From assembly GCF_041270065.1 (NCBI RefSeq), contig NZ_CP065958.1:2480001-2544000 (forward strand): a stretch of DNA of 64,000 nucleotides, given 5' to 3'. The notes below the pieces were generated by a model. That model made no database searches, was not told the DNA's origin, and saw only the letters and a list, made by a program, of their open reading frames with translations. This document shows, in pieces, positions 1 through 8,045 of this stretch (the stretch's first letter is position 1; each line of letters opens with the position of its first letter). Source of the DNA: Streptomyces fradiae (GTDB lineage Bacteria; Actinomycetota; Actinomycetes; Streptomycetales; Streptomycetaceae). The position numbers and the translations under genes are program-made.

Positions 1-1
1 C

Positions 2-736
2 GGAGCCACGGCGGCCCTCGGCGCCCGCCCCGTCCTCCGGGGCGTCGACCTCACCGTCCACCGCGGTGAGGTCGTCGCCCTGCTCGGCGCCAACGGCTCC
101 GGCAAGTCCACCGCCGTCCGCTCCGTCATCGGCCAGGTGCCGCTGACCGGCGGCACGATCGAGCTGTTCGGCACGGAGCAGAAGCGGTTCCGCGACTGGG
201 CCCGCGTCGGTTACGTACCGCAGCGCACCACCGCGGCCGCCGGCGTCCCCGCCACCGTCCGCGAGGTCGTCGCCTCCGGCCGGCTCGCCCGTCGCCGCTT
301 CGGCCTGCCGACCAGGGCCGACAAGGCCGCCGTACTGCGCGCCATGGAGCTCGTCGGCCTCGCCGACCGCGCCACCGACTCCGTCTCCGCGCTCTCCGGC
401 GGCCAGCACCAGCGGGTGCTCATCGCCCGCGCGCTCGCCTCCGAACCCGAGCTGCTGATCATGGACGAGCCGATGGCCGGCGTCGACCTCGCCAGCCAGG
501 AGATCCTCGCCGCGACCCTGCGCGAGCAGGTCGCCGGCGGCACCTCCGTCCTCCTCGTCCTGCACGAGCTGGGCCCGCTCGAGCCGCTCATCGACCGCGC
601 GGTCGTGCTCCGCGACGGCTGCGTCGTCCACGACGGCCCGCCGCCGCAGGCCGTCGGCCAGCACGCCCTGCCCGGCCACGACCACGTCCACCCCCACGCG
701 GCCGACGAGTCGCTCCGTACCGGCCTGCTGACCTGA
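2..736 (+). CDS. znuC: Zinc ABC transporter ATP-binding protein, 5' truncated by window edge
   Basis: The frame is open from base 2, so the start lies outside the window. The visible 244 residues hold a Walker A motif (GANGSGKST, about residues 29-37 of the fragment), the ABC signature ALSGGQHQR, Walker B (LLIMDEP) and the switch histidine in VLHELG. The C-terminal tail is His-rich (GHDHVHPHA), as in metal-transport ATPases. Family role: powers zinc uptake through a membrane permease and binding protein. The permease gene follows after 34 bases and a Fur-family regulator after that, which supports zinc over manganese. A substrate-binding gene probably lies upstream. Confidence 0.9.
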   Translation, partial: GATAALGARPVLRGVDLTVHRGEVVALLGANGSGKSTAVRSVIGQVPLTGGTIELFGTEQKRFRDWARVGYVPQRTTAAAGVPATVREVVASGRLARRRFGLPTRADKAAVLRAMELVGLADRATDSVSALSGGQHQRVLIARALASEPELLIMDEPMAGVDLASQEILAATLREQVAGGTSVLLVLHELGPLEPLIDRAVVLRDGCVVHDGPPPQAVGQHALPGHDHVHPHAADESLRTGLLT

Positions 737-770
737 GGCGCGGAGAGACAAGAGACCGAGAGACAAGACC

Positions 771-1667
771 ATGGACTTCCTCGAACCCGCCTTCATGCAG
801 CGGGCGCTCCTCGCGGCCGTACTCGTCGGCATCACCGCCCCCGCCGTCGGGATCTACCTCGTCCAGCGCCGCCAGGCGCTCATGGGCGACGGCATCGGCC
901 ATGTCGCCATGACCGGCGTCGGCCTCGGCTTCCTCATGAACACCAACCCGGTGTGGATGGCGACCCTGGTCGCCGTCGCCGGCGCCGTCGCCATGGAACT
1001 GATCCGGGCGTACGGCAAGACCCGCGGCGACCTCGCCCTCGCGCTGCTCTTCTACGGCGGCATGGCGGGCGGCGTCCTGCTGATCAACCTCTCGCCGACC
1101 GGCTCCAACGCCAACCTCAGCTCGTTCCTCTTCGGCTCGCTCTCGACGGTCTCCACCGAGGACGTCACCACGATCAGCATCCTGGCCGGATTCGTCCTGC
1201 TCGTGACGGTCGGCCTGCGCCGCCAGCTCTTCGCCGTCAGCCAGGACGAGGAGTTCGCCCGGGTCACCGGCCTGCCGGTGCGCGTCCTCAACCTGCTGAT
1301 CGCCGTCACCGCGGCCGTCACCGTCACGGTCGCCATGCGCGTCGTCGGCCTGCTCCTGGTCAGCGCGCTGATGGTGATCCCGGTCGCGGCGGCCCAGCAG
1401 CTCTCCCGGTCCTTCAAGACCACGTTCGTGCTCGCGGTGCTGATCGGCACGGGCGTCACCCTTTCCGGCACGATCACCTCGTACTACCAGGACGTACCGC
1501 CCGGCGCGACCATCGTCCTGCTCGCGATCGGCGTCTTCATCACCCTGGCCCTGCTCGCCGCCCCGCTCGCCCGACGCCGGGCGCGGGCCGCCGAACAGGC
1601 CATCGCGGACTGCGACGCGCGCTGCGTCCCGGGCACCCGGCGCCCCACGGACGACGTGAAGGTCTGA
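771..1667 (+). CDS. znuB: Zinc ABC transporter permease
   Basis: A 298-residue polytopic membrane protein of the ABC-3 family (ZnuB/TroC/MntB). It shows about eight hydrophobic segments, an early VQRRQALMGDGIGHV motif typical of these permeases, and a conserved central stretch (RVVGLLLVSALMVIPVAAA). The C-terminus is basic and short. It sits 34 bases after the ATPase gene and 72 bases before zur, so the three are probably co-transcribed. It would form the membrane channel of the zinc importer. Substrate is inferred from the Zur neighbour. Confidence 0.93.
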   Translation: MDFLEPAFMQRALLAAVLVGITAPAVGIYLVQRRQALMGDGIGHVAMTGVGLGFLMNTNPVWMATLVAVAGAVAMELIRAYGKTRGDLALALLFYGGMAGGVLLINLSPTGSNANLSSFLFGSLSTVSTEDVTTISILAGFVLLVTVGLRRQLFAVSQDEEFARVTGLPVRVLNLLIAVTAAVTVTVAMRVVGLLLVSALMVIPVAAAQQLSRSFKTTFVLAVLIGTGVTLSGTITSYYQDVPPGATIVLLAIGVFITLALLAAPLARRRARAAEQAIADCDARCVPGTRRPTDDVKV

Positions 1668-1739
1668 GCCGGGTCTCACGGAAGGGGTACGGGGGGCTGG
1701 CAGAATGGCGGGGGCAGACAAGGATTCAAGGAGGCCCCC

Positions 1740-2150
1740 GTGGCGACGGCAGGACCCCCCGTAAAAGGCCGCTCGACCAAGCAGCGGGCCGCAGTCTCGG
1801 CGGCCCTGAACGAGGTGGACGAGTTCCGCAGCGCCCAGGAGCTGCACGACATGCTCAAGCACCGCGGCGACTCCGTCGGCCTGACCACCGTCTACCGCAC
1901 GCTCCAGTCCCTCGCGGACGCGGGCGAGGTCGACGCCCTGCGCACCAGCGACGGCGAGACGGTCTACCGCCGCTGCTCGACCGGCGACCACCATCACCAC
2001 CTGGTCTGCCGCGTCTGCGGCAAGGCCGTGGAGGTCGAGGGCCCGGCGGTGGAGCAGTGGGCCGAGACGATCGCGGCCGAGCACGGCTTCGTGAACGTGG
2101 CACACACGGTGGAGATCTTCGGCACGTGCGAGGACTGCGCGTCGAAGTGA
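1740..2150 (+). CDS. zur: Fur-family zinc uptake regulator Zur
   Basis: A 136-residue Fur-family repressor starting at GTG, preceded by AAGGAGG seven bases upstream. The N-terminal winged helix (about residues 12-80) is followed by the metal-binding dimerisation domain with the His-rich GDHHHHLVC segment and two Cys pairs (CRVC and CEDC) that form the structural zinc site. Position directly after the zinc importer genes marks it as Zur rather than iron-sensing Fur or peroxide-sensing PerR. With zinc bound it would repress zinc uptake genes. A strong terminator follows. Confidence 0.93.
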   Translation: MATAGPPVKGRSTKQRAAVSAALNEVDEFRSAQELHDMLKHRGDSVGLTTVYRTLQSLADAGEVDALRTSDGETVYRRCSTGDHHHHLVCRVCGKAVEVEGPAVEQWAETIAAEHGFVNVAHTVEIFGTCEDCASK

Positions 2151-2162
2151 CCTGACATAGAC

Positions 2163-2198
2163 GAGGGCCCGCACCGAAGCGATTCGGTGCGGGCCCTC
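2163..2198. terminator. Bidirectional intrinsic terminator between zur and the YcxB-like gene
   Basis: A perfect 16-bp stem (arms 2163-2178 and 2183-2198) with a GCGA tetraloop lies between two convergent genes. There is no long T-tract, which is usual in Streptomyces. It probably ends transcripts from both sides. Confidence 0.85.
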
Positions 2199-2216
2199 GC
2201 GTATCCGTACGCCCGC

Positions 2217-2744
2217 TCAGAGGCGGGTGATGTTCCGGTCCAGGAGCGTACGGAGCCGGTCGACGTCGGCCGGGTCGGCGAGCCCGCGCTTGGGCAGGAC
2301 GACAAGGCCGGTGGCGGACCGGTCTGCGGTCAGCAGGACGAACAGTTCCGCCCCCTCGGCGTACCGGGGGTGAGCACTCCACGCAGTGCGCCTTTCGAGG
2401 CCGCGGGCGGCCGCGTGCACCCCCTCGTCGCTCACGACGGTCCGGAACTCCCCGAGGGGCGCGAGCCTCTTGAGAGCCTGCCGCGCCGACGAACGCCGCT
2501 GCGCGGCGGGCAGAGCGGCCACGACCGGGGCCAACAGGCCCCATGGCACCGCGCCCGGCACGTTCCCGCTGCCTGCCTTCAGGACGACGAGCACCAGGCA
2601 CATCACCGTGGTGTAGACGCACAGCCACCGCATCACCCGCGCTTGCCGCGTTTTCCGTGCGCGGGCGACCAGCGCCGCCACCACGTCGGCGCGCGTCGGC
2701 GTGTAGATCAGCTCGACGGCCTCGGCCGTCAACGGGCTGCTCAC
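2217..2744 (-). CDS. YcxB-like membrane-associated protein
   Basis: About 175 residues from a GTG start that overlaps the uppS stop codon (GTGA), so translation is probably coupled to uppS. The N-terminal third is soluble and basic, followed by two hydrophobic segments (about residues 35-52 and 58-75). The C-terminal part (SDEGVHAAARG, then FVLLTADRSATGLVVLPKRG) resembles the YcxB C-terminal domain. Function of that family is unknown. Longer frames that extend upstream run through uppS and are not credible. Convergent with zur. Confidence 0.75.
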   Translation of the reverse strand: MSSPLTAEAVELIYTPTRADVVAALVARARKTRQARVMRWLCVYTTVMCLVLVVLKAGSGNVPGAVPWGLLAPVVAALPAAQRRSSARQALKRLAPLGEFRTVVSDEGVHAAARGLERRTAWSAHPRYAEGAELFVLLTADRSATGLVVLPKRGLADPADVDRLRTLLDRNITRL

Positions 2745-3565
2745 GCCTTGTCGAGGACGGCGAGATCCGCCGGGTCCACCCCGCCGAAGCGCCGGTCGCG
2801 CTGCGCGAACTCGACGCACGCCCGCCACAGGTCGCGGCGGTCGAAGTCGGGCCACAGCACGTCCTGGAAGACCATCTCGGCGTACGCGCTCTGCCAGATC
2901 AGGTAGTTGGACGTGCGCTGCTCGCCGCTGGGGCGCAGGAAGAGGTCGACGTCCGGCATGTCCGGGTAGTAGAGGTACTTCTGGATGGTCTTCTCGGTGA
3001 TCTTCGACGGGTCGAGCCGGCCCGCCTTCACGTCCTCCGCGAGCGCCTGCGCCGCGTCCGTGAGCTCCGCGCGCCCGCCGTAGTTCATGCAGAAGTACAG
3101 CGTCAGCTTGGTGTTGTCCTTGGTCTGCTCCTGCGCGACCTGGAGCTCCTTGGCGACCGACTTCCACAGCTTGGGCATCCGGCCCACCCAGCGCACCCGG
3201 ATGCCGAGCTCGTCGAGCTGGTCGCGGGTCTTGCGGATGAAGTCGCGGTTGAAGTTCATGAGGAAGCGCACCTCCTCGGGCGAGCGCTTCCAGTTCTCGG
3301 TGGAGAAGGCGTAGAGCGAGATCGCCCCGACGCCCATCTCCAGCGCGCCCTGCAGCACGTCGAGCACCTGCTCGGCGCCGACCTTGTGCCCCTCGGTGCG
3401 CGGCAGCCCGCGCTCCTTGGCCCAGCGGCCGTTGCCGTCCATGACGATCGCGACGTGCTCGGGCACGAGCTCCGACTGCAGCTTCGGCGGGCGGGCACCG
3501 GACGGGTGCGGCTCGGGGGTCCTGTACTCCCGACGCTGGCGCCCGAGAAGTCGTGCGATGGCCAT
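2741..3565 (-). CDS. uppS: Isoprenyl transferase (undecaprenyl diphosphate synthase type)
   Basis: A 274-residue cis-prenyltransferase. The signature HVAIVMDGNGRWA carries the catalytic Asp that binds magnesium and diphosphate, followed by SLYAFSTENWKRS and the C-terminal DLFLRPSGEQRTSNYL region. It elongates farnesyl diphosphate with isopentenyl diphosphate to make the lipid carrier for cell-wall precursors. The ATG is preceded by a GGAGAGA ribosome site. It lies 13 bases after recO on the same strand, the usual actinobacterial order. Confidence 0.96.
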   Translation of the reverse strand: MAIARLLGRQRREYRTPEPHPSGARPPKLQSELVPEHVAIVMDGNGRWAKERGLPRTEGHKVGAEQVLDVLQGALEMGVGAISLYAFSTENWKRSPEEVRFLMNFNRDFIRKTRDQLDELGIRVRWVGRMPKLWKSVAKELQVAQEQTKDNTKLTLYFCMNYGGRAELTDAAQALAEDVKAGRLDPSKITEKTIQKYLYYPDMPDVDLFLRPSGEQRTSNYLIWQSAYAEMVFQDVLWPDFDRRDLWRACVEFAQRDRRFGGVDPADLAVLDKA

Positions 3566-3578
3566 GGCGTGGTCTCTC

Positions 3579-4328
3579 CTAGTTTTTCTCTACATAACGC
3601 AGGGAGCGCAGCCCGCGCTCCAGGTGCCAGTGCAGATAGGCGGACACGAGTCCGCTGCCCTCCCTGACGTGACGCGGCTCGGCCGCGTCCGCCGTCTCCC
3701 AGTCGCCGGTGAGCAGCGCGCTGAGCAGGCCAACGGCCTCCGCAGAGGGTACGACGCTTCCGGGGACCCGGCAGTCCGCGCAGATGACTCCGCCCGCGGC
3801 GACCGAAAAGAACCGGTTGGGGCCGTGAAGGCCGCATTTCGCACAGTCCTCGAAGCTGGGCGCGTAGCCGTTGACGGCGAGCGAGCGCAGCAGGAAGGCG
3901 TCGAGGATGAGGTGCGGGGCGTGCTCGCCGCGCGCGAGGGTGCGCAGTCCGCCGACGAGCAGCAGGTACTGCTGGACGGCCGGTTCGCCCTCGTGGTCGG
4001 TGAACCGTTCCGCCGTCTCCAGCATCGCGGTGCCGGCGGTGTAGCGGGCGTAGTCGGTGACGATCGAGCTGCCGTACGCGGCGATGGTCTCGCTCTGTGT
4101 GCAGAGCGGGAGCCCGCGTCCGATCAGCTCACTCCCGCGGGCGAAGAACTGCACGTCCACGTGCGAGAACGGTTCGAGCCGGGCCCCGAACTTCGACTTG
4201 GTCCGCCGCACCCCGCGCGCGACGGCGCGTACGCGTCCGTGACCGCGCGTGAGCAGCGTGATGATGCGGTCCGCTTCACCCAGCTTCTGGGTGCGCAGCA
4301 CGATGCCGTCGTCGCGGAACAGACTCAT
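3579..4328 (-). CDS. recO: DNA repair protein RecO
   Basis: A 249-residue protein beginning SLFRDDGIVLRTQKLGEADRI, the OB-fold N-terminus of RecO. The middle is helical, and a CAKCG...CADC zinc-binding cluster lies near residue 165-190, typical of longer RecO proteins. RecO helps load RecA on SSB-coated single-stranded DNA in gap repair. No Shine-Dalgarno sequence precedes the ATG. Instead a GACAAT hexamer lies exactly six bases upstream, suggesting a leaderless transcript. uppS follows after 13 bases. Confidence 0.95.
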   Translation of the reverse strand: MSLFRDDGIVLRTQKLGEADRIITLLTRGHGRVRAVARGVRRTKSKFGARLEPFSHVDVQFFARGSELIGRGLPLCTQSETIAAYGSSIVTDYARYTAGTAMLETAERFTDHEGEPAVQQYLLLVGGLRTLARGEHAPHLILDAFLLRSLAVNGYAPSFEDCAKCGLHGPNRFFSVAAGGVICADCRVPGSVVPSAEAVGLLSALLTGDWETADAAEPRHVREGSGLVSAYLHWHLERGLRSLRYVEKN

Positions 4329-4491
4329 GGCGCCATTGTCCCGTACGGCTCGGACAACCCGGGGCGGGGCCTGAAGCGGGGTCGGACGGGGCCCTCTTGT
4401 GGCGGGTGACATGTCCTCGTCATCATGATGCCCGAGGAAACCTTCTACCCGCATAGATCGTCCGACCACTCCCTCTGGAGGAGCGATCACC

Positions 4492-5661
4492 GTGAGACCT
4501 CGTCCCACCCGACGACGCGGCACCCTCACCGCCACCGCGGCCGCCCTCGCCGCCCTCTGCGCGGCCCAGACCCTGGGCGGGGCCGCAGCGGCCTCCGCCG
4601 CCCCGGCCCATGCCCCAGCCCCCACCGGAGCGGCCACGACCAAGGCCGCCGTCGGCTCCGCCCAGGACCGGGCGGCCCGCGACCTCGCGCGCTCGCTGGG
4701 CGACTCCTCCTGGCGTACGAGCCTGAGCGCGGCCGCCCTGAAGTCGCCCGGGGCCGAGGTGCCGGTCGCCGAGCGGGCGACCGGTTCGCTGAGGTCCCGG
4801 CTCGCCGCGGCCGACCGGGACATCGCGCGGGCCAAGGGCCTGGACGCCGGGACCGGCTCGCTGCTCCGGCTGCGGCTCGGCGACCCGTCGATGCGCGCCG
4901 CGCTCGCGGCCGGCGCCACCCCGTGGGTCGCGGCGGCCGTCACGGACGACGACGACCGCACCGTCACGACCGTCACGGCCTACGACAGCCAGGGCCGAGC
5001 GCACCGGCTGGACGCCCGCGAGGTGCCCGCGCAGCCGGTGTACGTCGTCGACATCGACAGCACGAAGGCCCTGGCGGCCGGCCTGGACGTCGTACGGAAG
5101 GAGCTGGCGAAGGCCGGCATCGCGTCCGCCGCACCCGCGAACACGACCGCGGCCCCCACCGCGGCCACCGCCGGCTTCTGGACCACGAAGATCACCGCCG
5201 TCCACCTCAACGACGACGAGGAGCCCTGAGTCAAGGGCGACGCCGAGATCTACACCCTGGTCAGCGGCTTCGGCCAGGACGGCAAGGTCCGCGTCGACCC
5301 GGTCGACATGCCGTACCTCGACAGCGACGGCACCGTCTACCGGCCGAACCAGATCCTGGTCAACTGGTCCAACTACAAGTACAACCTCGCCGACGCCGTG
5401 ATGATGGAGGAGGACGGCAGCACCAACTACCGCGACCTCGCCAAGGCCATCGCCACGGTGCTCCTCACCATCACCGACCAGGGCGCCTACGTCCCCCTGG
5501 TGAACGCCATCCTGGACGCCATGCCGGACGACTGGTGGACCGACGACCCCGACTACGTCGACTCCTGGTACACCCTCGCCCAGCAGAGCACCGGCACGCT
5601 GTACGGCGCCCGGGGCAACGGCTATCTGACCGTCCAGCCGTACTTCGTCGAGCAGTTCTGA
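4492..5661 (+). pseudogene. Secreted DUF3103-like protein gene interrupted by an in-frame TGA
   Basis: The frame starts at GTG 4492 after a GGAGGAG site, encodes a signal peptide ending near AAAASA, and runs to a TGA at 5227-5229. The same frame continues without another stop to 5661, and the downstream part is protein-like (GDAEIYTLVSG, then DDWWTDDPDYVDSWY). Together the halves give about 389 codons, consistent as I recall with DUF3103 proteins. The interrupted context (DEEP-stop-VKGDAE) suggests a former Trp codon changed TGG to TGA. It could be a true nonsense mutation, a sequencing error or a read-through site. No downstream ribosome site supports independent translation of the second half. 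Function of the family is unknown. Confidence 0.75.
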
Positions 5662-5679
5662 CCCCTTCATGCATCGCGC

Positions 5680-5714
5680 GGGGCCTGCGGGGAGCAGCAC
5701 TCCCCGCAGGCCCC
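5680..5714. terminator. Terminator between the DUF3103-like gene and the small divergent-cluster genes
   Basis: A perfect 15-bp stem (5680-5694 and 5700-5714) with a 5-base loop lies between convergent genes. Confidence 0.85.
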
Positions 5715-5724
5715 TACGTGCCCA

Positions 5725-5943
5725 TCAGGGCACCTCCCCCCGGCTCCGGGCGTTCGCGTGCGCCGTGGAGGCGCGCAGCCGCTCCCCCGGCGTGGCGACC
5801 CGCACCCCGTCGGGCTCACAGTCCCACTCGCGCCCGCCGCCGATCGGCCGCAGCTGGAGGTAGGGCCCCTCGTGCCCCATCACGGTGCCGACCTTGCCCG
5901 TACCGATCTCGACGACGTACGCGCCGATGGGCGGTTTCTTCAT
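5725..5943 (-). CDS. Small protein of a WhiJ-type regulatory patch
   Basis: 72 residues starting KKPPIGAYVVEIGTGKVG, a small beta-rich protein. Its start overlaps the stop of the upstream small gene by four bases (ATGA), so the two are translationally coupled. I do not recognise a characterised family. Proteins of this kind occur in Streptomyces beside XRE/DUF5753 regulators and DUF397 genes, as here, so a role in the same regulatory patch is an inference. Confidence 0.72.
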   Translation of the reverse strand: MKKPPIGAYVVEIGTGKVGTVMGHEGPYLQLRPIGGGREWDCEPDGVRVATPGERLRASTAHANARSRGEVP

Positions 5944-6191
5944 CCGCGTCCCCCTTCGTTCACGAGCGCCGCGGCGAGCAACCGCGCGGTCGCGGTCGTG
6001 CAGCGCCCCAGCTCGACGAGCGGCCGAGGAGGCTCGGCGGCGAGGGTGACGGCGTCGAGCCCGAGCGAGGGCAGGGTGATTCCGACCCGCTCAAGCGCGT
6101 CACGCAATTCCCTCACCGCCTCTCGCGCCGCTTCCGTTTCCGTCGGCCGCATGCTGTGTTCTTTCACCAACGCGATCCTTCCCGAATCCAT
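5940..6191 (-). CDS. Small helical protein, divergent from the XRE/DUF5753 regulator
   Basis: Up to 83 residues. The N-terminus is uncertain. A second in-frame ATG at 6152 (MRPTETEAAREAV) would give 70 residues and fits a GGTGAAAG-like site upstream. The protein is largely helical, with no motif I recognise. It is coupled to the downstream 72-residue gene by an ATGA overlap. It is transcribed divergently from the regulator that starts at 6285, so a shared control region is likely. Confidence 0.65.
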   Translation of the reverse strand: MDSGRIALVKEHSMRPTETEAAREAVRELRDALERVGITLPSLGLDAVTLAAEPPRPLVELGRCTTATARLLAAALVNEGGRG

Positions 6192-6284
6192 TTCCCGATT
6201 TCCGCATCCAGCCTGGGGGCGGCTCCCTAGAATCGGCAGATGCGCGGGGGCAACAACTGTGGTGTGTCGCTGGGGAGTTAATCC

Positions 6285-7121
6285 ATGGCCAAGGCCAAGC
6301 GAAAAGAAGTGTGGGTGTTCTTCGGGGAGCTCCTGAAGGAGCGCCGAGAGACGGCGAAGATGTCCCGGAACGAGCTGGGTGCACGGGTGTTCGTGTCGGG
6401 GACCTACATCGGCCTGTTCGAGCAGGGTGTGCGGAAGCCGCAGCTGGACGTGGCGCAGAGAATCGACGAGGTGCTACAAACCGGCGGTATTTTCGAACGG
6501 ACCTGCCGGGACCTCATCAACGCGTCACCGTATGCGGACTATTTCCACGAGGTCGCCGAACTTGAGGCTGTCGCGACGAAGCTGTGCGAGTTCGCGCCGA
6601 CCGTCGTACCGGGCCTGTTGCAGACGCCGGAGTACATGCGCGCGCAGATCCTCGCGATGTATCCCTTCGCCTCGGAGGCGTACATCGAGGAGAAGGTCAG
6701 CTCGCGGATCGAGCGACAGGCAATCCTCAAGGAGGACGCTACAAGGCCCGAGTACTGGGCAATCCTGCACGAGAACGTCCTGCGCACCCCCGTGGGTGGC
6801 CCGGCGCTCATGGCCCGGCAGCTGGACCACCTCGTGGCACTGGCTCGGCAGCGCCGGGTGCTGGTGGCAGTGATCCCGCGCGAGGTGGGCGCACACGCGC
6901 ACATGACCGGCACACTCAAGCTGATGGAGTTCTCGGACCAACCGCCAACGGCCTATACAGAGACGGAGTATTCGGGAACGCTTCTCGACGATCCGGCGGT
7001 GGTGAAGGATGCGCAGCGCACCTACGATCTGCTCAGGGTCGCCGCGCTGTCGCCTGAGGCGTCCCTGGCCATGATCGAGTCGGCGGCGGAGGACTACAGA
7101 CGATGCGCGAGTACGACCTGA
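6285..7121 (+). CDS. XRE-family transcriptional regulator with DUF5753 domain (WhiJ-like)
   Basis: 278 residues. An N-terminal Cro/C1-type helix-turn-helix (about residues 11-67: ELLKERRETAKMSRNELGARVFVSGTYI, in the usual spacing) is followed by the DUF5753 domain with hallmark segments FAPTVVPGLLQTPEYMRA and ILHENVLRTPVGG. Many Streptomyces carry dozens of these regulators, each paired with a DUF397 protein that modulates it. The following DUF397 gene overlaps its end by 19 bases. WhiJ relatives affect development, but the target here cannot be read from sequence. Confidence 0.93.
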   Translation: MAKAKRKEVWVFFGELLKERRETAKMSRNELGARVFVSGTYIGLFEQGVRKPQLDVAQRIDEVLQTGGIFERTCRDLINASPYADYFHEVAELEAVATKLCEFAPTVVPGLLQTPEYMRAQILAMYPFASEAYIEEKVSSRIERQAILKEDATRPEYWAILHENVLRTPVGGPALMARQLDHLVALARQRRVLVAVIPREVGAHAHMTGTLKLMEFSDQPPTAYTETEYSGTLLDDPAVVKDAQRTYDLLRVAALSPEASLAMIESAAEDYRRCASTT

Positions 7122-7372
7122 GCAACGCCCACTGGTTCAAGAGCTCATACAGCAACGCCTCCGGCGGCGACTGCATCGAGGTCTCGTACGACTTTGCCAG
7201 CGCCGCCTGGCGCAAGAGCTCCTACAGCAACGGCTCCGGCGGCGACTGCGTCGAAGTCCTCGACAACGTCCCCGGCGTCGTCCCCGTCCGTGACTCCAAG
7301 AACCCCACCGGCCCCGCCCTCGTCGTGCCGGCCGCGGCCTGGGCCGCGTTCATCGCCGACGTGAAGGGATGA
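7103..7372 (+). CDS. DUF397 protein with duplicated N-terminal motif
   Basis: 89 residues. The DUF397 hallmark (W-x-KSSYSN-x-SGGDC-x-EV) appears twice: WFKSSYSNASGGDCIEV at about residue 11 and WRKSSYSNGSGGDCVEV at about residue 36. Only the second is followed by the full domain (VPVRDSKNPTGPALVV, then WAAFIADV). The first is a partial duplicate. It starts inside the regulator gene and ends in an ATGA overlap with a micro-ORF, so it is the middle of a tightly coupled operon. DUF397 proteins act as partners of DUF5753 regulators. Confidence 0.92.
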   Translation: MREYDLSNAHWFKSSYSNASGGDCIEVSYDFASAAWRKSSYSNGSGGDCVEVLDNVPGVVPVRDSKNPTGPALVVPAAAWAAFIADVKG

Positions 7373-7494
7373 CGACCACCTCCACGCCAGTGCAGATCGG
7401 CACGGCGCGGAAGGCGAGGGCGCTGGGCTGGATCCTGCTGGCGTTGGTTCCCGGTGTCGGGGCGCCCGTCGCCATGATGGGAGGCTACGTATGA
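7369..7494 (+). CDS. 41-residue membrane micro-ORF coupled at both ends
   Basis: This frame begins in an ATGA overlap with the DUF397 stop and ends in an ATGA overlap with the acetyltransferase start at 7491. The product has a polar, basic N-terminus (about 18 residues) followed by a hydrophobic stretch (LGWILLALVPGVGAPVAMM) that could span a membrane once. No ribosome site is needed because coupling can provide initiation. I do not recognise a family. The double overlap is the main evidence that it is translated. Confidence 0.6.
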   Translation: MTTTSTPVQIGTARKARALGWILLALVPGVGAPVAMMGGYV

Positions 7495-8045
7495 CGTACC
7501 CGCGGGACGCGGTCACGGTGGACGACCGGCTCGGCCTCCGCCGCTTCGTGAGCCCGGCCGACCTGCCCGAACTGCACCGGGTGCTCGGCGAGTCCATCGA
7601 CCATCTGCGGCCGTGGATGGACTGGGTCGACAACTACGGCCCGGAGTGGACCGCCGGGTTCCTGTCGCGGCGGGACCGGGACTGGGAGGCGGGGACGAGT
7701 TACACGTACGCGGTCGTGCTCGACGGGGTGATCGTCGGCGCGTGCGGCCTGCACCTCCAGGAGGACACGCCCCCGGGCGCGTACGAGATCGGGTACTGGC
7801 TCCACCCGGCCGCCACGGGCCGGGGCGTCGCCACCCGCGCGGTGCGGGCGATCGTGGCGGAGGGCTTCCGGCTGCCGCACGTACAGCAGCTTCTGGTGAT
7901 GCACCTGCCGGAGAACCACGCGAGCGCGGGCGTCCCGGCACGGCTCGGCTTCACCGAGGTGGACCGGGTACGAGGGGACGAGGGCGAGGAGTTCCGGGTC
8001 TGGCGGCTCACCCGGCCCGAGGCGACGTCCCAGCCGGCGGCCTGA
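7491..8045 (+). CDS. GNAT acetyltransferase (RimJ/RimL type)
   Basis: 184 residues with GNAT topology: an early LRRFVSPADLPELHRV region, the EIGYWLHPAATGRGVATRAV acetyl-CoA binding motif (Q/R-x-x-G-x-A form) around residue 100, and a C-terminal pair of strands (NHASAGVPARLGFTEV). This subgroup acetylates ribosomal proteins or small amines; substrate is unknown. The start sits in an ATGA overlap with the micro-ORF, placing it in the WhiJ-type operon. Its last 38 bases overlap the convergent methyltransferase gene. Confidence 0.9.
   Translation: MTYPRDAVTVDDRLGLRRFVSPADLPELHRVLGESIDHLRPWMDWVDNYGPEWTAGFLSRRDRDWEAGTSYTYAVVLDGVIVGACGLHLQEDTPPGAYEIGYWLHPAATGRGVATRAVRAIVAEGFRLPHVQQLLVMHLPENHASAGVPARLGFTEVDRVRGDEGEEFRVWRLTRPEATSQPAA

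Noticed and set aside
588..2174. Long minus-strand reading frame (528 codons) across znuB and zur
   Set aside because: It is antisense to two clear genes; its composition (repetitive Arg/Gly/Asp) is the usual artefact of high-GC third positions.
4421..4430. CATCATGATG palindrome before the DUF3103-like gene
   Set aside because: Ten bases without a partner or conserved spacing; likely chance.
5308..5661. Separate gene starting at ATG 5308
   Set aside because: No ribosome site precedes it and it is in the same frame as the upstream DUF3103-like gene, continuing its protein. It is the second half of a broken gene.
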